Below are positions 1 through 9,642 of a stretch of 36,053 nt of DNA, piece by piece. The notes under the pieces are model-generated. The model was not told where the DNA came from, ran no database searches, and saw only the letters and a program-made list of their open reading frames with translations. Positions within the stretch are counted from its first letter, which is position 1. The number at the start of each line of letters is the position of its first letter. The translations under genes and the position numbers were made by a program. Origin of the DNA: Kiritimatiellia bacterium (lineage in GTDB: Bacteria > Verrucomicrobiota > Kiritimatiellia > RFP12 > UBA1067); assembly GCA_024405395.1 (NCBI GenBank), contig JAKSOW010000020.1, positions 1 to 36,053 on the forward strand, written 5' to 3'.

Positions 1-5
1 TGTCT

Positions 6-182
6 TTATTTTCCGCCATCTGCGGGACCTTTCAGGAACATGGGCGTTTGCGAAGATGAATTTGAGCGGCTTTGGCGCGTGCGCGACGTGTCTTTCATCG
101 AGTAGTAGACCGCTATCGCCAAGACCAGGGCAAGGAGCTTGAGCCCCCAGTTGCTCGCGAAGAATGCTATCAACGTCTTCAT
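6..182 (-). CDS. Short YbbR/CdaR-like membrane protein (N-terminal segment only)
   Basis: This is a 58-residue protein. It opens with a short cytoplasmic end and one membrane segment (about residues 6-26, containing NWGLKLLALVLAIAVYYSM), followed by a Ser/Arg/Lys-rich tail. The NWGLKLLALVLA stretch is the usual start of YbbR/CdaR proteins, which regulate the diadenylate cyclase CdaA from the membrane. Its ATG overlaps the cdaA stop codon in an ATGA, so the two are translationally coupled, as cdaA and cdaR often are. The extracytoplasmic YbbR repeats are absent: the frame stops after about 30 residues past the membrane. It may be a lineage-specific minimal partner or the remnant of a longer cdaR. 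The homology call rests on the membrane segment and the position only. Confidence 0.65.
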   Translation of the reverse strand: MKTLIAFFASNWGLKLLALVLAIAVYYSMKDTSRTRQSRSNSSSQTPMFLKGPADGGK

Positions 183-1111
183 GCGGCAGACTCCTCCGTT
201 GTCGCGGGTATTTTTTCGGCAATCTTGGTTTCGGTATCCACAGTGACTGTCTTGCGCGGCGCGAAGATGCGCGCCGCCTTTTCGCGCCGCCGTCTGAACC
301 AATCCGCCAGTTGGTCATAGGCCGTCTTCTGTTCCGGCATGGCCTTGCGTATCCAGCGCACAAGGGAGGCGCGGGAAGTTTCGCTTGTGTCGGGATAGCG
401 GATGAGGCGGCCATTGTGCGCAACGGAAACTTGGCCACGTTCCTCGGAGACCACGAGCACCAGTGCGTCCGTCTCTTCGCTCAACCCCACCGCAGCGCGG
501 TGGCGCGTACCGGACTCGACGAGCTCGGGTTGCAGCGAGGTGGGGAAAAGGCAATGGGCCGACGAGATTCGCCCGGCACGAATGACCACGCCGCCGTCGT
601 GTAGCGGCGTCCCCACGTAGAAGATGGTCCTCAGCATTTCCGACGATAGGCGCGCATCGACGGTGATGCCGCTCGTCTCGTAGCCTCGCAACGAAATGCC
701 GCGTTCAAAGGCGATGATGGCGCCGACGCGGCGTGTGGCCAGGCGGCAGACGGCATTGGCGATATCCTCGGGCGTGACGCGATGGCGGAAATTCTGGTAT
801 TTGTTTGCGTCCTGGAAGAGCAGGGAACCAATGGTCGCGAGAATGCGGCGGATTTCCGGCTGGAAGATGACGACGGTCGAGAGGGCGAGGTAGAACAGTA
901 GGCCCTGCACAATACGGGACAGCACCTCGAAGTGAAAGACGTAAGTGAAGGCGATCAAGGCCGCAAAGAGCAGACCAACGCCCGTGAGCACCTGTCCGAA
1001 ACGCGAGCCGCGCGCAGCACGCAGGATCCAGTAGAAGGCCATGTAGAGGATCAGGATCTGGACGACGTCGTTCAGCAACGCCCAGGTGATGGTGAATCCG
1101 GCAATCGTCAT
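179..1111 (-). CDS. cdaA: Diadenylate cyclase CdaA (c-di-AMP synthase)
   Basis: This 310-residue membrane enzyme condenses two ATP into the second messenger c-di-AMP, which controls osmolyte transport and wall homeostasis. Hydrophobic segments cover about residues 12-30, 40-60 and 65-83, followed by the DAC domain. The GTRHR motif is at 201-205, followed by AAVGLSEETDA, and a VVSEERG stretch lies at about 220-226. The usual DGA motif reads DGG (172-174, in LHDGGVVI), a small deviation in the active-site loop. The start at MTIAGF is chosen because its ATG overlaps the folP stop in ATGA; an upstream in-frame start would lie inside folP. The C-terminus has a basic helix and an acidic tail. The order folP-cdaA-cdaR stub is a known kind of neighbourhood for CdaA. 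Confidence 0.95.
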   Translation of the reverse strand: MTIAGFTITWALLNDVVQILILYMAFYWILRAARGSRFGQVLTGVGLLFAALIAFTYVFHFEVLSRIVQGLLFYLALSTVVIFQPEIRRILATIGSLLFQDANKYQNFRHRVTPEDIANAVCRLATRRVGAIIAFERGISLRGYETSGITVDARLSSEMLRTIFYVGTPLHDGGVVIRAGRISSAHCLFPTSLQPELVESGTRHRAAVGLSEETDALVLVVSEERGQVSVAHNGRLIRYPDTSETSRASLVRWIRKAMPEQKTAYDQLADWFRRRREKAARIFAPRKTVTVDTETKIAEKIPATTEESAA

Positions 1112-1941
1112 GCCCGTGCCTCCTCTGCACAATCCGAAGACGGAAATTGGTCCGTGACGCCGGCCAAGGCGTCAACTACCTTGAGCGCCTGAACCGTTTC
1201 GCGCACATCGTGTACGCGCACGACGGCGGCGCCCGCCATGGCGCACCACACGGCAGCGCCGAGGCATCCACCCAGATTCTTGCCTACCCCGTCAGATTTC
1301 GCGCCGACCAGCTTCTTGATGAGCCGCTTTCGGCTGACGCCCATCAACACGGGCGCCAATGCCGCCAGACGACGAAGGGATCCCATCAGCGCCATGTCTT
1401 CTTCACGCGTGGTGCCGAAGCCCACCATGGGGTCGATCATCAGCTGGTCTTCAATTCCCGCGAAACCATACTGCACCTTGAACTTGTCGAAGGCGGCAAC
1501 CGCCTCGGCTTCGGCAATGCGGTAAGGCACAACCACGCCGGCACCCGTCTGGCGGGCCAACTGGGCCATCGCCGCCATGGGTTCGGGATAGACGCAGTTG
1601 ATGATTGCCGCACCTTTCGCCAAGGCACGCTCCGCCGTTTCGGGGTGATAGGTGTCAATGGAGAGGGGTGGCAGCGGATCTGCACGAAGGGCGTCCAGAA
1701 CCGGCTCCAGCCGCGCCCATTCGTCTTGCCAGGTGAGCGGCGTGGCGCCGGGGCGCGTGGATTCGCCGCCGAGATCAATGATGTCGGCACCTTCCGAAAG
1801 GCAATTGCGCACACGCCGCACGGCCTCTTCCGGACGAAAGTATTTGCCGCCATCCGAAAAGGAGTCGGGCGTAACGTTGACGATGCCCATCACCAACGTT
1901 CGGTTCAGCTCGAAGCTGAAATCTCGGCACTTCCAGATCAT
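1108..1941 (-). CDS. folP: Dihydropteroate synthase
   Basis: This 277-residue TIM-barrel enzyme joins p-aminobenzoate to dihydropterin pyrophosphate in folate synthesis and is the sulfonamide target. The family signatures are in order: NVTPDSFSDGG (22-32), the aspartate of DIIDLGGESTRPG (D56, then STRPG 61-65), SIDTYHP (94-100), IIN (113-115), MIDPMVGFG (168-176), SRK (203-205) and RVHDV (242-246). The segment after IIN reads CVYPEP and the later MH loop reads VPY, both unlike the E. coli enzyme, but the recognised catalytic residues are present. It lies 7 bp after ftsH and its stop overlaps the cdaA start, so it is the middle gene of one operon. Confidence 0.97.
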   Translation of the reverse strand: MIWKCRDFSFELNRTLVMGIVNVTPDSFSDGGKYFRPEEAVRRVRNCLSEGADIIDLGGESTRPGATPLTWQDEWARLEPVLDALRADPLPPLSIDTYHPETAERALAKGAAIINCVYPEPMAAMAQLARQTGAGVVVPYRIAEAEAVAAFDKFKVQYGFAGIEDQLMIDPMVGFGTTREEDMALMGSLRRLAALAPVLMGVSRKRLIKKLVGAKSDGVGKNLGGCLGAAVWCAMAGAAVVRVHDVRETVQALKVVDALAGVTDQFPSSDCAEEARA

Positions 1942-1948
1942 GATTGCG

Positions 1949-3916
<1,968 letters not shown>

Positions 3917-3949
3917 GGGGAATCGTGGGTTTGTCGGGTACGGAATGCG

Positions 3950-5116
3950 TTACTGGGCGATCTTGGAGGAGAACTTGTCCACCACAAGGGCAATGGCGCC
4001 ATCACCCGTGATGTTGCAGGCGGTGCCAAAGCCGTCGGTGGAAACGTAGAGCGCGATGATGAGGCCCTGCTCGGCGGGCGTGAAGCCGAAGAAGGACGAG
4101 ATGAGTCCCACAGCCGCCATTACGGCACCTCCCGGTACACCGGGCGCAGCGACCATTGTCACGCCTGTCAAGGCGATGAAGCCGCTGAAGGCACTCAGCT
4201 CAATGGGGCGGCCGGCCAACAGCTGGATGGCCACCGTAAAGCACACGAGCTTGATCATGGAGCCGGCCAGATGTACGGTGGCGCAAAGCGGAATGACGAA
4301 GTTGGCCGTTTCAGGCTTGACGCCGTTGGCCAGCGTCTGCCGCAGCGTGACGGGGATCGTCGCCGCCGAGGATGAGGTGCCCATGGCCGTCATGTACGCC
4401 GGGAACATCGTCCACAGCTTCTTGAGGGGATTGCACTTGGCGATGCTGGCGGCGATCGTGTATTGCAGCAGCAACAGCAGAAGCGTGAGAACGAAAGTGA
4501 TTGTGATCACGGCGGCGAAGGTGCGGATCACCACGGCGGCCTTGCCGGCGGCCGTCATGTCCAGGAAGATCGCGAAGATGTAGACAGGCAGAAGCGGCAC
4601 AATCATGCCGGAAACCGCCTTCTCCACCAGGGCGCGGAATTCACTGGCCGCGCGCTTGAGGACGTCCGCGTGCGTGGCGACAATGCCGAGCCCCGCCATG
4701 AACGCGAAGACGAGCGCGCTCATCACGTCCACGAGCGGCGGAATGGACACCTTGAAGAAGGGCGGAAACTCCAGAGCCGCCGCATTGGCCGCAGCGGCAA
4801 GCGAGGGGTCTACGCAACTGGGAAAGGCGGCGTTGGCGATTCCGTATCCCAGAAAGCCCGAAACCAAAGTAGAGGCATAGGCAATGGCCACCGTGAGCAG
4901 CAGCAGACGCCCCGCACCCTTGCCGGTTTCGGCAATGGCGGGCGTCAGGAAGCCTATGATGATCAGCGGCACGATGAACTTGATGAGCTGGTCAAAAAGG
5001 GCGCTGAAGGTGTTGAATACGCGGACAACGACGGCGGGGGAAAAGTTGCCAAGCGCGATGCCGAGAATGATCGCCAGAACGATGCGGGAGAGCAAGCCAA
5101 ACCTAAACTTTTTCAT
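3950..5116 (-). CDS. DAACS-family dicarboxylate/amino acid:cation symporter
   Basis: This 388-residue polytopic membrane protein belongs to the glutamate/aspartate/dicarboxylate:Na+ or H+ symporter family (GltP/GltT/SstT type). The family marks are FIVPLIIIGFLTPAIAETGKG near residue 46, a serine-rich re-entrant loop MGTSSSAATIPVT, a GVPGGAVMAAVG loop (second re-entrant hairpin), and a final helix with DGFGTACNITGD, which carries the substrate and cation ligands. The exact substrate cannot be read from sequence. The start MKKFRF is preferred over an in-frame ATG nine codons upstream because a TATAAT box lies between the two. It heads the minus-strand operon. Confidence 0.93.
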   Translation of the reverse strand: MKKFRFGLLSRIVLAIILGIALGNFSPAVVVRVFNTFSALFDQLIKFIVPLIIIGFLTPAIAETGKGAGRLLLLTVAIAYASTLVSGFLGYGIANAAFPSCVDPSLAAAANAAALEFPPFFKVSIPPLVDVMSALVFAFMAGLGIVATHADVLKRAASEFRALVEKAVSGMIVPLLPVYIFAIFLDMTAAGKAAVVIRTFAAVITITFVLTLLLLLLQYTIAASIAKCNPLKKLWTMFPAYMTAMGTSSSAATIPVTLRQTLANGVKPETANFVIPLCATVHLAGSMIKLVCFTVAIQLLAGRPIELSAFSGFIALTGVTMVAAPGVPGGAVMAAVGLISSFFGFTPAEQGLIIALYVSTDGFGTACNITGDGAIALVVDKFSSKIAQ

Positions 5117-5125
5117 AGGAAGGAT

Positions 5126-5160
5126 ATTATACCATAGTCGCATTGTTTGTGCTATAATAT
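5126..5160. promoter_or_regulatory. Divergent -10 boxes between symporter and methyltransferase genes
   Basis: On the minus strand a TATAAT box (5131-5126) ends nine bases before the symporter ATG, so that transcript would have almost no leader. On the plus strand TATAAT (5153-5158) lies about 75 bp before the methyltransferase start. Neither has a convincing TTGACA -35, so the calls rest on the -10 boxes alone. Confidence 0.4.
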
Positions 5161-5233
5161 TTGCCGCAGAAGAACCAATAAATGAGGGCCTTTCGGGGCT
5201 GGCGCATCACCTTTTTCGGCATGGGAAATCTGG

Positions 5234-6076
5234 ATGGCTGACGATTATGAACTGATTGATTCGGGCGACGGACGCAAGTTCGAGCGCTTTGGGCGCGTGT
5301 CGCTTGTGCGGCCCTGCTCACAGGCATTGTGGCGTCCGAAAGATCTTGCGCGCTGGCGCACGGCCACCGCCAGTTTTGACCGCGAAGACGGCAATCGCTG
5401 GCATGGACGGGGGGCGTTGCCGAAGGAATGGACCATTCAGACGGCGGGCGTCACGTTCAAGCTTTCCGGCACCGACTTTGGCCACTTGGGCATCTTCCCC
5501 GAACAGCGTGCGCAGTGGCGCTGGATTCGGGAGAAAGTGGCGAGTGTGGCGCAGCCCTCAGCACGGCCGACCGTGCTGAACCTTTTCGCCTATTCGGGTG
5601 GTTCCACATTGGCGGCGGCATTGGGTGGCGCCGAAGTGTGCCATCTCGACGCCTCGAAGGGCATGGTGCAGTGGGCTCGCGACAACGCCGTTCTCAACGG
5701 CCTTGCCGACCATCCCATTCGCTGGATCACGGATGATGCCCACAAGTTTCTGGGGCGTGAAGTCCGGCGTGGTCATCGCTATGACGCCGTGATACTCGAT
5801 CCTCCCACCTTTGGACGTGGTGCCAATGGCGAAATGTACAAAATCGAGCGCGATCTGAAGGAAACGCTCTCTCTGGTGAAGCAGGTGCTGTCCGACAATC
5901 CGCTTTTCGTGCTGTTCTCCTCGCACACGCCCGGGTTGTCGTGCCAAGTGGCCGAGAACATTCTCGGGCAGCTCTTCCCGAAAGCCCGAACGGAGGCGGG
6001 GGAGATGTTGCTGGAGGGCGGACCGAACGCCTTTGTCTGCCCCTCGGGCATTTATTGCCGCGCAATTTTCAGGTGA
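5234..6076 (+). CDS. Class I SAM-dependent methyltransferase (RlmI/RlmK-like)
   Basis: This 280-residue protein is most like the catalytic half of 23S rRNA cytosine/guanine methyltransferases of the RlmI/RlmK-L group. It contains an FPEQRAQWRWIRE segment (88-100), motif I VLNLFAYSGGSTLAAALGGA (114-133) with the SAM-binding acidic D139, an SDDAHKF-like motif III region (DDAHKF, 167-172) and motif IV DPPTFGRG (189-196). An N-terminal PUA domain, present in RlmI, is missing, so the precise target is uncertain. It opens the plus-strand unit: the kinase gene begins 6 bp after its stop. RNA methylation as a partner of a kinase/sigma pair is unexpected and may simply be operon sharing. Confidence 0.9.
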   Translation: MADDYELIDSGDGRKFERFGRVSLVRPCSQALWRPKDLARWRTATASFDREDGNRWHGRGALPKEWTIQTAGVTFKLSGTDFGHLGIFPEQRAQWRWIREKVASVAQPSARPTVLNLFAYSGGSTLAAALGGAEVCHLDASKGMVQWARDNAVLNGLADHPIRWITDDAHKFLGREVRRGHRYDAVILDPPTFGRGANGEMYKIERDLKETLSLVKQVLSDNPLFVLFSSHTPGLSCQVAENILGQLFPKARTEAGEMLLEGGPNAFVCPSGIYCRAIFR

Positions 6077-6082
6077 TCCACC

Positions 6083-7120
6083 ATGCAGGCCGGTCAGACC
6101 ATAGGTTCCTATCGAATTGTTCGTCCGCTCGGCAAGGGCGGCATGGGGGCCGTGTATGAAGTGGCGCACGAAAAGCTGGGCGTTCACTATGCGCTCAAGA
6201 CCTTCACGCTGGACCATGGCAACGTGGATTTTATGCGTGAGCGTTTCCTTGCGGAAGGGCGTGTCCTGGCCCGACTTCGCCATCCCAATCTGGTGCGCGT
6301 CTTCGACCTGGATGTGGATGCCGCCACTGGCACGCCTTACTTCGTCATGGATCTCGTCACCTACAAGGACGGTGAGCCCCATACGCTGGCGGATGTTGAG
6401 GAGGGTGGGGCCGACGAGTCGACCCTCGCGCAATGGTATAGGGAGCTGTTGGACGCACTCAAGTACGTGCATGCCCAAGGCATTGTGCATCGTGACGTGA
6501 AGCCAGGCAATATTCTCCTTTCGGTGGATCGTCATGTGCTTTTGAGCGATTTCGGCGTATCGCGGTTCTTCGGCGAGGACATCCGCGGCGAACTGGACCT
6601 GAACCGCACCATCACTTCGGCGACTGCGGGTGGCCGGCTTGTGATGGGGACCGTGGCTTTCATGGCCCCCGAAATCAAACACGGCGAAGAGGCCACGCCA
6701 GCCTCTGATTTTTATGCGCTTGGCATGGTGTTCTTCCGTCTGCTGACGGGCATGTGGTACGAGCCAAACGACACGGCCCGACATTTGCTGGAGGGTTTCG
6801 AATACAATTGGGACGCCGTCTTGCTGCCGCTTTTGAGCGCTTCGCCGGCAGATCGCCGCCCGCACTTGCCGCGATTGCGTGACGAGGAAGGGCAAACTGC
6901 CGCCTCGGCTGTGACCACGGTTGCGGCGGCGTGTATTGCAGAGCCTGACGCAGGTAAGCCGGAGGTTAAACGTCGTGGTCTCTGGATTGGTGTGGCTGTG
7001 GCGGTGATTGTCGCGGTCATGCTGGGGGCAGGCTGGTTGTGGCGGTCGGGGAAAGCGGATGCGAACGCAAAGGATGAGGCGCTTGATGATCCCTTCCGCA
7101 TCCTGGAGAGCGTGAAGTGA
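6083..7120 (+). CDS. Membrane-anchored Ser/Thr protein kinase
   Basis: This 345-residue Hanks-type kinase has all catalytic marks: Gly-rich loop LGKGGMG (16-22), the ATP lysine in YALKTF (K39), HRD (136-138) with VKPGN after it, DFG (156-158) and APE (195-197). After the kinase domain (about 10-260) comes an Ala-rich linker, one membrane helix (about 300-320) and a roughly 25-residue outer tail with no sensor domain. Its GTGA junction with the sigma factor gene makes the two translationally coupled. Kinase-controlled ECF sigma factors are known (for example PknT/EcfP in Vibrio parahaemolyticus), so the likely substrate is the sigma factor encoded next to it; that is inference from position. 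Confidence 0.94.
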   Translation: MQAGQTIGSYRIVRPLGKGGMGAVYEVAHEKLGVHYALKTFTLDHGNVDFMRERFLAEGRVLARLRHPNLVRVFDLDVDAATGTPYFVMDLVTYKDGEPHTLADVEEGGADESTLAQWYRELLDALKYVHAQGIVHRDVKPGNILLSVDRHVLLSDFGVSRFFGEDIRGELDLNRTITSATAGGRLVMGTVAFMAPEIKHGEEATPASDFYALGMVFFRLLTGMWYEPNDTARHLLEGFEYNWDAVLLPLLSASPADRRPHLPRLRDEEGQTAASAVTTVAAACIAEPDAGKPEVKRRGLWIGVAVAVIVAVMLGAGWLWRSGKADANAKDEALDDPFRILESVK

Positions 7121-7722
7121 ACGCATTCCCTGACACGCCAGTCACTTTGCTGGCTCGTTTTGCTGTGGAGGTGACGGGCGAAAGTGAGTCGAGCTGGGCG
7201 CAGTTCTTCGCGCTTTACCAGCCGGCCATCAAGAAATTCGCCGAATTGGCAGGTGCCGGCGATGAGGCGGAAGACGTGGCCCAGGAGGTTTTCGTGAAGC
7301 TCCTGCCAGTGTTGCGGCAAGGTGCATACCAGGTTGAAAAAGGCCGTTTCCGTTCCTATCTGGCCACAATCATTCGGCGTGAAGTCACAGACCTTTGGCG
7401 GAAGGGGCAGGTGCGGGCGGTTGATCGCAAGGTGTCGCTGAACGATGATGACCATCCCCTGGAGATTGCGGTGCCGGCCGTGACGCCGATTGTGCTTGAT
7501 GCCAAGTGGCAGTTGGCATGCCATGCGGCGGCAGTTGAGCATGTGCTCACGAAAACGGCGCTTTCGGCCCAGTCTCGGGCCGTCTATCGGGCCTATGTGC
7601 TCGATGGTCGCCCCATTGAAGAGGTTGCCGCCGAGTTCAATCTCACCAATAATGCCGTCTCGCAGATCAAGACGCGCGTCACCCGCATGATTGATCATTA
7701 CGAGGCGGTGTACAGCGCCTGA
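7117..7722 (+). CDS. ECF-family RNA polymerase sigma factor
   Basis: This 201-residue protein has a sigma region 2 with AEDVAQEVFVKLLPVL (about 53-68) and FRSYLATIIRREVTDLWRK (about 86-104), a variable linker, and region 4 with a helix-turn-helix (IEEVAAEFNLTNNAVSQIKTRV, about 167-188). There is no region 1 or 3, as expected for an ECF sigma factor. The start is GTG, overlapping the kinase stop. No anti-sigma gene is adjacent; the kinase next door is the likely control. Four TGTCAT-N16-CGTATC sites in this window have the shape of ECF promoters and are candidates for its regulon. Confidence 0.92.
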   Translation: MNAFPDTPVTLLARFAVEVTGESESSWAQFFALYQPAIKKFAELAGAGDEAEDVAQEVFVKLLPVLRQGAYQVEKGRFRSYLATIIRREVTDLWRKGQVRAVDRKVSLNDDDHPLEIAVPAVTPIVLDAKWQLACHAAAVEHVLTKTALSAQSRAVYRAYVLDGRPIEEVAAEFNLTNNAVSQIKTRVTRMIDHYEAVYSA

Positions 7723-7739
7723 CGCAGTGGTGGAATACC

Positions 7740-7803
7740 ATTACCAAAATCGAGGATACTCGAAAATGGTAATTACCAAAATCGAGGAAGCTCGAAAATG
7801 GTA
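7740..7803. repeat. Two tandem 32-bp dyad repeats upstream of ATPase 1
   Basis: Two copies (7740-7771 and 7772-7803) differ at two central positions. Each is an imperfect palindrome with arms TACCAaaaTCGAG and CTCGAaaaTGGTA. The array ends one base before the -35 box of the next gene, which suits an operator. It also directly follows the sigma factor gene and could fold as a weak terminator, but no T-run follows. Confidence 0.8.
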
Positions 7804-7804
7804 A

Positions 7805-7833
7805 TTGCGGGAGTCGGGCAGAAATGGTATACT
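7805..7833 (+). promoter_or_regulatory. Promoter of ATPase 1, leaderless
   Basis: TTGCGG (7805-7810), a 17-bp spacer and TATACT (7828-7833). The ATG begins seven bases after the -10, at or next to the expected transcription start, and there is no Shine-Dalgarno sequence, so the mRNA is probably leaderless. Confidence 0.65.
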
Positions 7834-7840
7834 CTTGCTC

Positions 7841-9046
7841 ATGAAACGAGTTTACGAGGAGCTGATTTGCGACCATTTCGCCGCAAATCGGCAGATGGCT
7901 TTTCTGTCAGGACCGAGACAGGTTGGCAAGACGACATTGGCTGACATGGTGCTGCCAACTGCTCGCTATTTCAACTATGATCGGCCTGAGGACGGTCGTC
8001 TGATAAATGCTGGTCCCGATTCGGTCGCCCACGAACTGAATTATGATTCGCCTGGATCACGTTGCGGGAATGTCATTTTCGACGAAATCCATAAGTTCCC
8101 CAAATGGAAGCGATTCCTGAAGGGCTTCTTTGATGTATATGGCAAGGACTTCCATGTCGCAGTGACGGGAAGCGCGCGACTCAATGTCTATAAGCGTGGT
8201 GGGGATAGTCTGATGGGCCGCTATTTCCCCTATCGCATACACCCCGTTTCGATGGGCGAAATGTCGGGGTTGTCAATGGACATCCTGTCATTGTTCCGTT
8301 CGGAGCCTACAGGGGAGAGGTCTGAACTTGAGGACCTGTTGCGGTTTGGTGGGTTTCCGGAGCCGTTGCTGGCGGGAAACGTGCGCTTCTACAATCGATG
8401 GAAAAATGCGCGCCGAGAGCTAGTCTTCCACGAAGATCTGCGGGATCTGAGCCGTGTGCAGGATATTCGGGGCGTGCGGCTTCTGGCAGATTTGCTTGCA
8501 GCCAGAGTCGGTGGTGGTGTGAACTATTCCGGGCTGGCGGCAGATCTGCAGGTTTCACCTGATACGGTAAAGGCCTGGATTGAGCTTTTGGCGTCTGTGT
8601 ATGAGGTATTTGAGGTTCGCCCCTGGTTCAAGAATGTGGCCAATTCCATTCGTAAACAGCCCAAGATCTATTTCTGGGATTGGAGCTCAGTTGCTGAAGG
8701 TGGCGGGCGTGGCGAGAATCTGGTGGCCTCGCATCTCCTCAAGAGTGTTCAATGGTGGACGGATTCGGGCTTGGGATCATTTGAGTTGTATTATGTACGC
8801 GATAAGCAGCAACGGGAAGTTGATTTTCTGGTGGTGCGTGACGCGAAGCCCTTTCTGCTGGTGGAATGCAAGACGTCGGATAACGAACCCTTGTCCGCAT
8901 CATTGCGGCATTTCCAGTCTGCTTTGGCGGTGCCGTACGCTTTGCAAGTCGCCATTGACGGGGAAAGGCAGAACATTGACGTGTTTGCGTATGAAGGGCA
9001 GTCCGTCAAGGTTTCGGCCATCGACCTGCTTTCGCGGCTCCCCTAG
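7841..9046 (+). CDS. AAA ATPase with DUF4143 (ATPase 1)
   Basis: This 401-residue protein has an AAA_14-type ATPase domain (about 1-150): Walker A GPRQVGKT (24-31), Walker B NVIFDEIHK (77-85) and a sensor-like TGSARL (109-114). A winged-helix-like middle follows (about 225-260, including GLAADLQVSPDTVKAWIELL), then a C-terminal DUF4143 region with a PD-(D/E)XK-like core: D328 in REVDFLVV and E342-C-K344 in VECK. Such proteins are abundant, often multi-copy, and of unknown role. The start is fixed by the promoter: an in-frame codon farther upstream lies before the -10 box. It is transcribed alone, with its own dyad-repeat array. Confidence 0.9.
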   Translation: MKRVYEELICDHFAANRQMAFLSGPRQVGKTTLADMVLPTARYFNYDRPEDGRLINAGPDSVAHELNYDSPGSRCGNVIFDEIHKFPKWKRFLKGFFDVYGKDFHVAVTGSARLNVYKRGGDSLMGRYFPYRIHPVSMGEMSGLSMDILSLFRSEPTGERSELEDLLRFGGFPEPLLAGNVRFYNRWKNARRELVFHEDLRDLSRVQDIRGVRLLADLLAARVGGGVNYSGLAADLQVSPDTVKAWIELLASVYEVFEVRPWFKNVANSIRKQPKIYFWDWSSVAEGGGRGENLVASHLLKSVQWWTDSGLGSFELYYVRDKQQREVDFLVVRDAKPFLLVECKTSDNEPLSASLRHFQSALAVPYALQVAIDGERQNIDVFAYEGQSVKVSAIDLLSRLP

Positions 9047-9120
9047 CGGATTTGGATTTTGCTACTGACTGTTTGTCCTCTGATACCAGTGATCGGGGAA
9101 ATGCCCTAGGGCCGAAGGCT

Positions 9121-9204
9121 CGATTCGTGCGCACGAATCGTTTCACCCCCTACAGCCGAATCGAAGAGTCCGTACAGTCTCTCAATCGATTCGTGCGCAC
9201 GAAT
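9121..9204. repeat. Pair of perfect palindromes ATTCGTGCGCACGAAT
   Basis: A 20-bp perfect palindrome (9121-9140) and a 16-bp perfect palindrome (9189-9204) share the core ATTCGTGCGCACGAAT, with centres 66 bp apart. A TTGACA lies just after the second (9213-9218). They look like binding sites for a dimeric protein. No gene in the surrounding 596-bp gap (9047-9642) is credible. Confidence 0.8.
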
Positions 9205-9243
9205 TGATATTGTTGACAAGCGGGAGATGGGAATCTAGATGGC

Positions 9244-9297
9244 ATGGACACGAAACTAACCGAAGCGGTGGCATTGGCCCTAAACCGTCGGCGTTAA
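9244..9297 (+). other. 17-codon reading frame, possible gene remnant
   Basis: A frame beginning MDTKLTEAVALALNRRR follows a TTGACA (9213) and contains one stray copy of the AACTAACCGAA motif (9254) found five times farther on. Its stop lies inside the 190-bp repeat that begins at 9283. It may be the truncated start of a lost gene; evidence is weak. Confidence 0.15.
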
Positions 9298-9472
9298 CTT
9301 CCGGGTCTTCTTGTGAATCCAAGGTGAATCCAATGCGAATCGAAAGCGAATCCAATGCGAACTTTCTGTGAATCGATTCTTGGCGTTATCTCGTAGAATG
9401 TCGTATTAATTGTCCCTAATGCGAGATAGCGCGTTTTTGATGCCGTTTTGCCAAAAGAGGTCACGCACACGG
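9283..9472. repeat. 190-bp direct repeat, copy 1
   Basis: It aligns without gaps to 10942-11131, with ten mismatches by eye. The first half holds six degenerate 11-bp units of GTGAATCCAAN type (9313-9378). The second half holds a hairpin with arms GCGTTATCTCG and CGAGATAGCGC followed by GTTTTTG, then a conserved stretch ending CACGCACACGG. Copies 1 and 2 bracket ATPase 2 and its repeat array. Confidence 0.9.
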
Positions 9473-9499
9473 TCGGTCATTCTTGCGCCTACAAGACCT

Positions 9500-9614
9500 C
9501 AACTAACCGAACGAAATGTCTCCAACTAACCGAATGAAAAGTCCCCAACTAACCGAACGAAAAAGTATCAACTAACCGAACGGAAAGTCAACAACTAACC
9601 GAATGTTGACATTC
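9500..9614. repeat. Five tandem 23-bp repeats (iteron-like) upstream of ATPase 2
   Basis: The motif CAACTAACCGAAYG begins at 9500, 9523, 9546, 9569 and 9592, an exact 23-bp period; the last six or so bases of each unit vary. Since 23 is not a multiple of three, it is not coding. The fifth unit overlaps the -35 box of ATPase 2. This pattern suits a cooperative operator or iterons. Confidence 0.9.
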
Positions 9615-9635
9615 AGGATCTTATTATGGTATAAT
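9606..9635 (+). promoter_or_regulatory. Promoter of ATPase 2, leaderless
   Basis: A consensus TTGACA (9606-9611), an 18-bp spacer and a consensus TATAAT (9630-9635). The ATG begins seven bases after the -10 with no ribosome binding site, predicting a leaderless mRNA. The -35 box lies inside the fifth 23-bp repeat. Confidence 0.75.
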
Positions 9636-9642
9636 ATCGCAA

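Noticed and set aside
5558..7126. Minus-strand open frame of 522 codons opposite the methyltransferase and kinase
   Set aside because: It is antisense to two clear conserved genes, and the translation has no domain or signal.
9500..9614. Possible CRISPR array
   Set aside because: The units are directly tandem with a 23-bp period and only 6-9 variable bases, without spacers of usable length; no cas genes are near.
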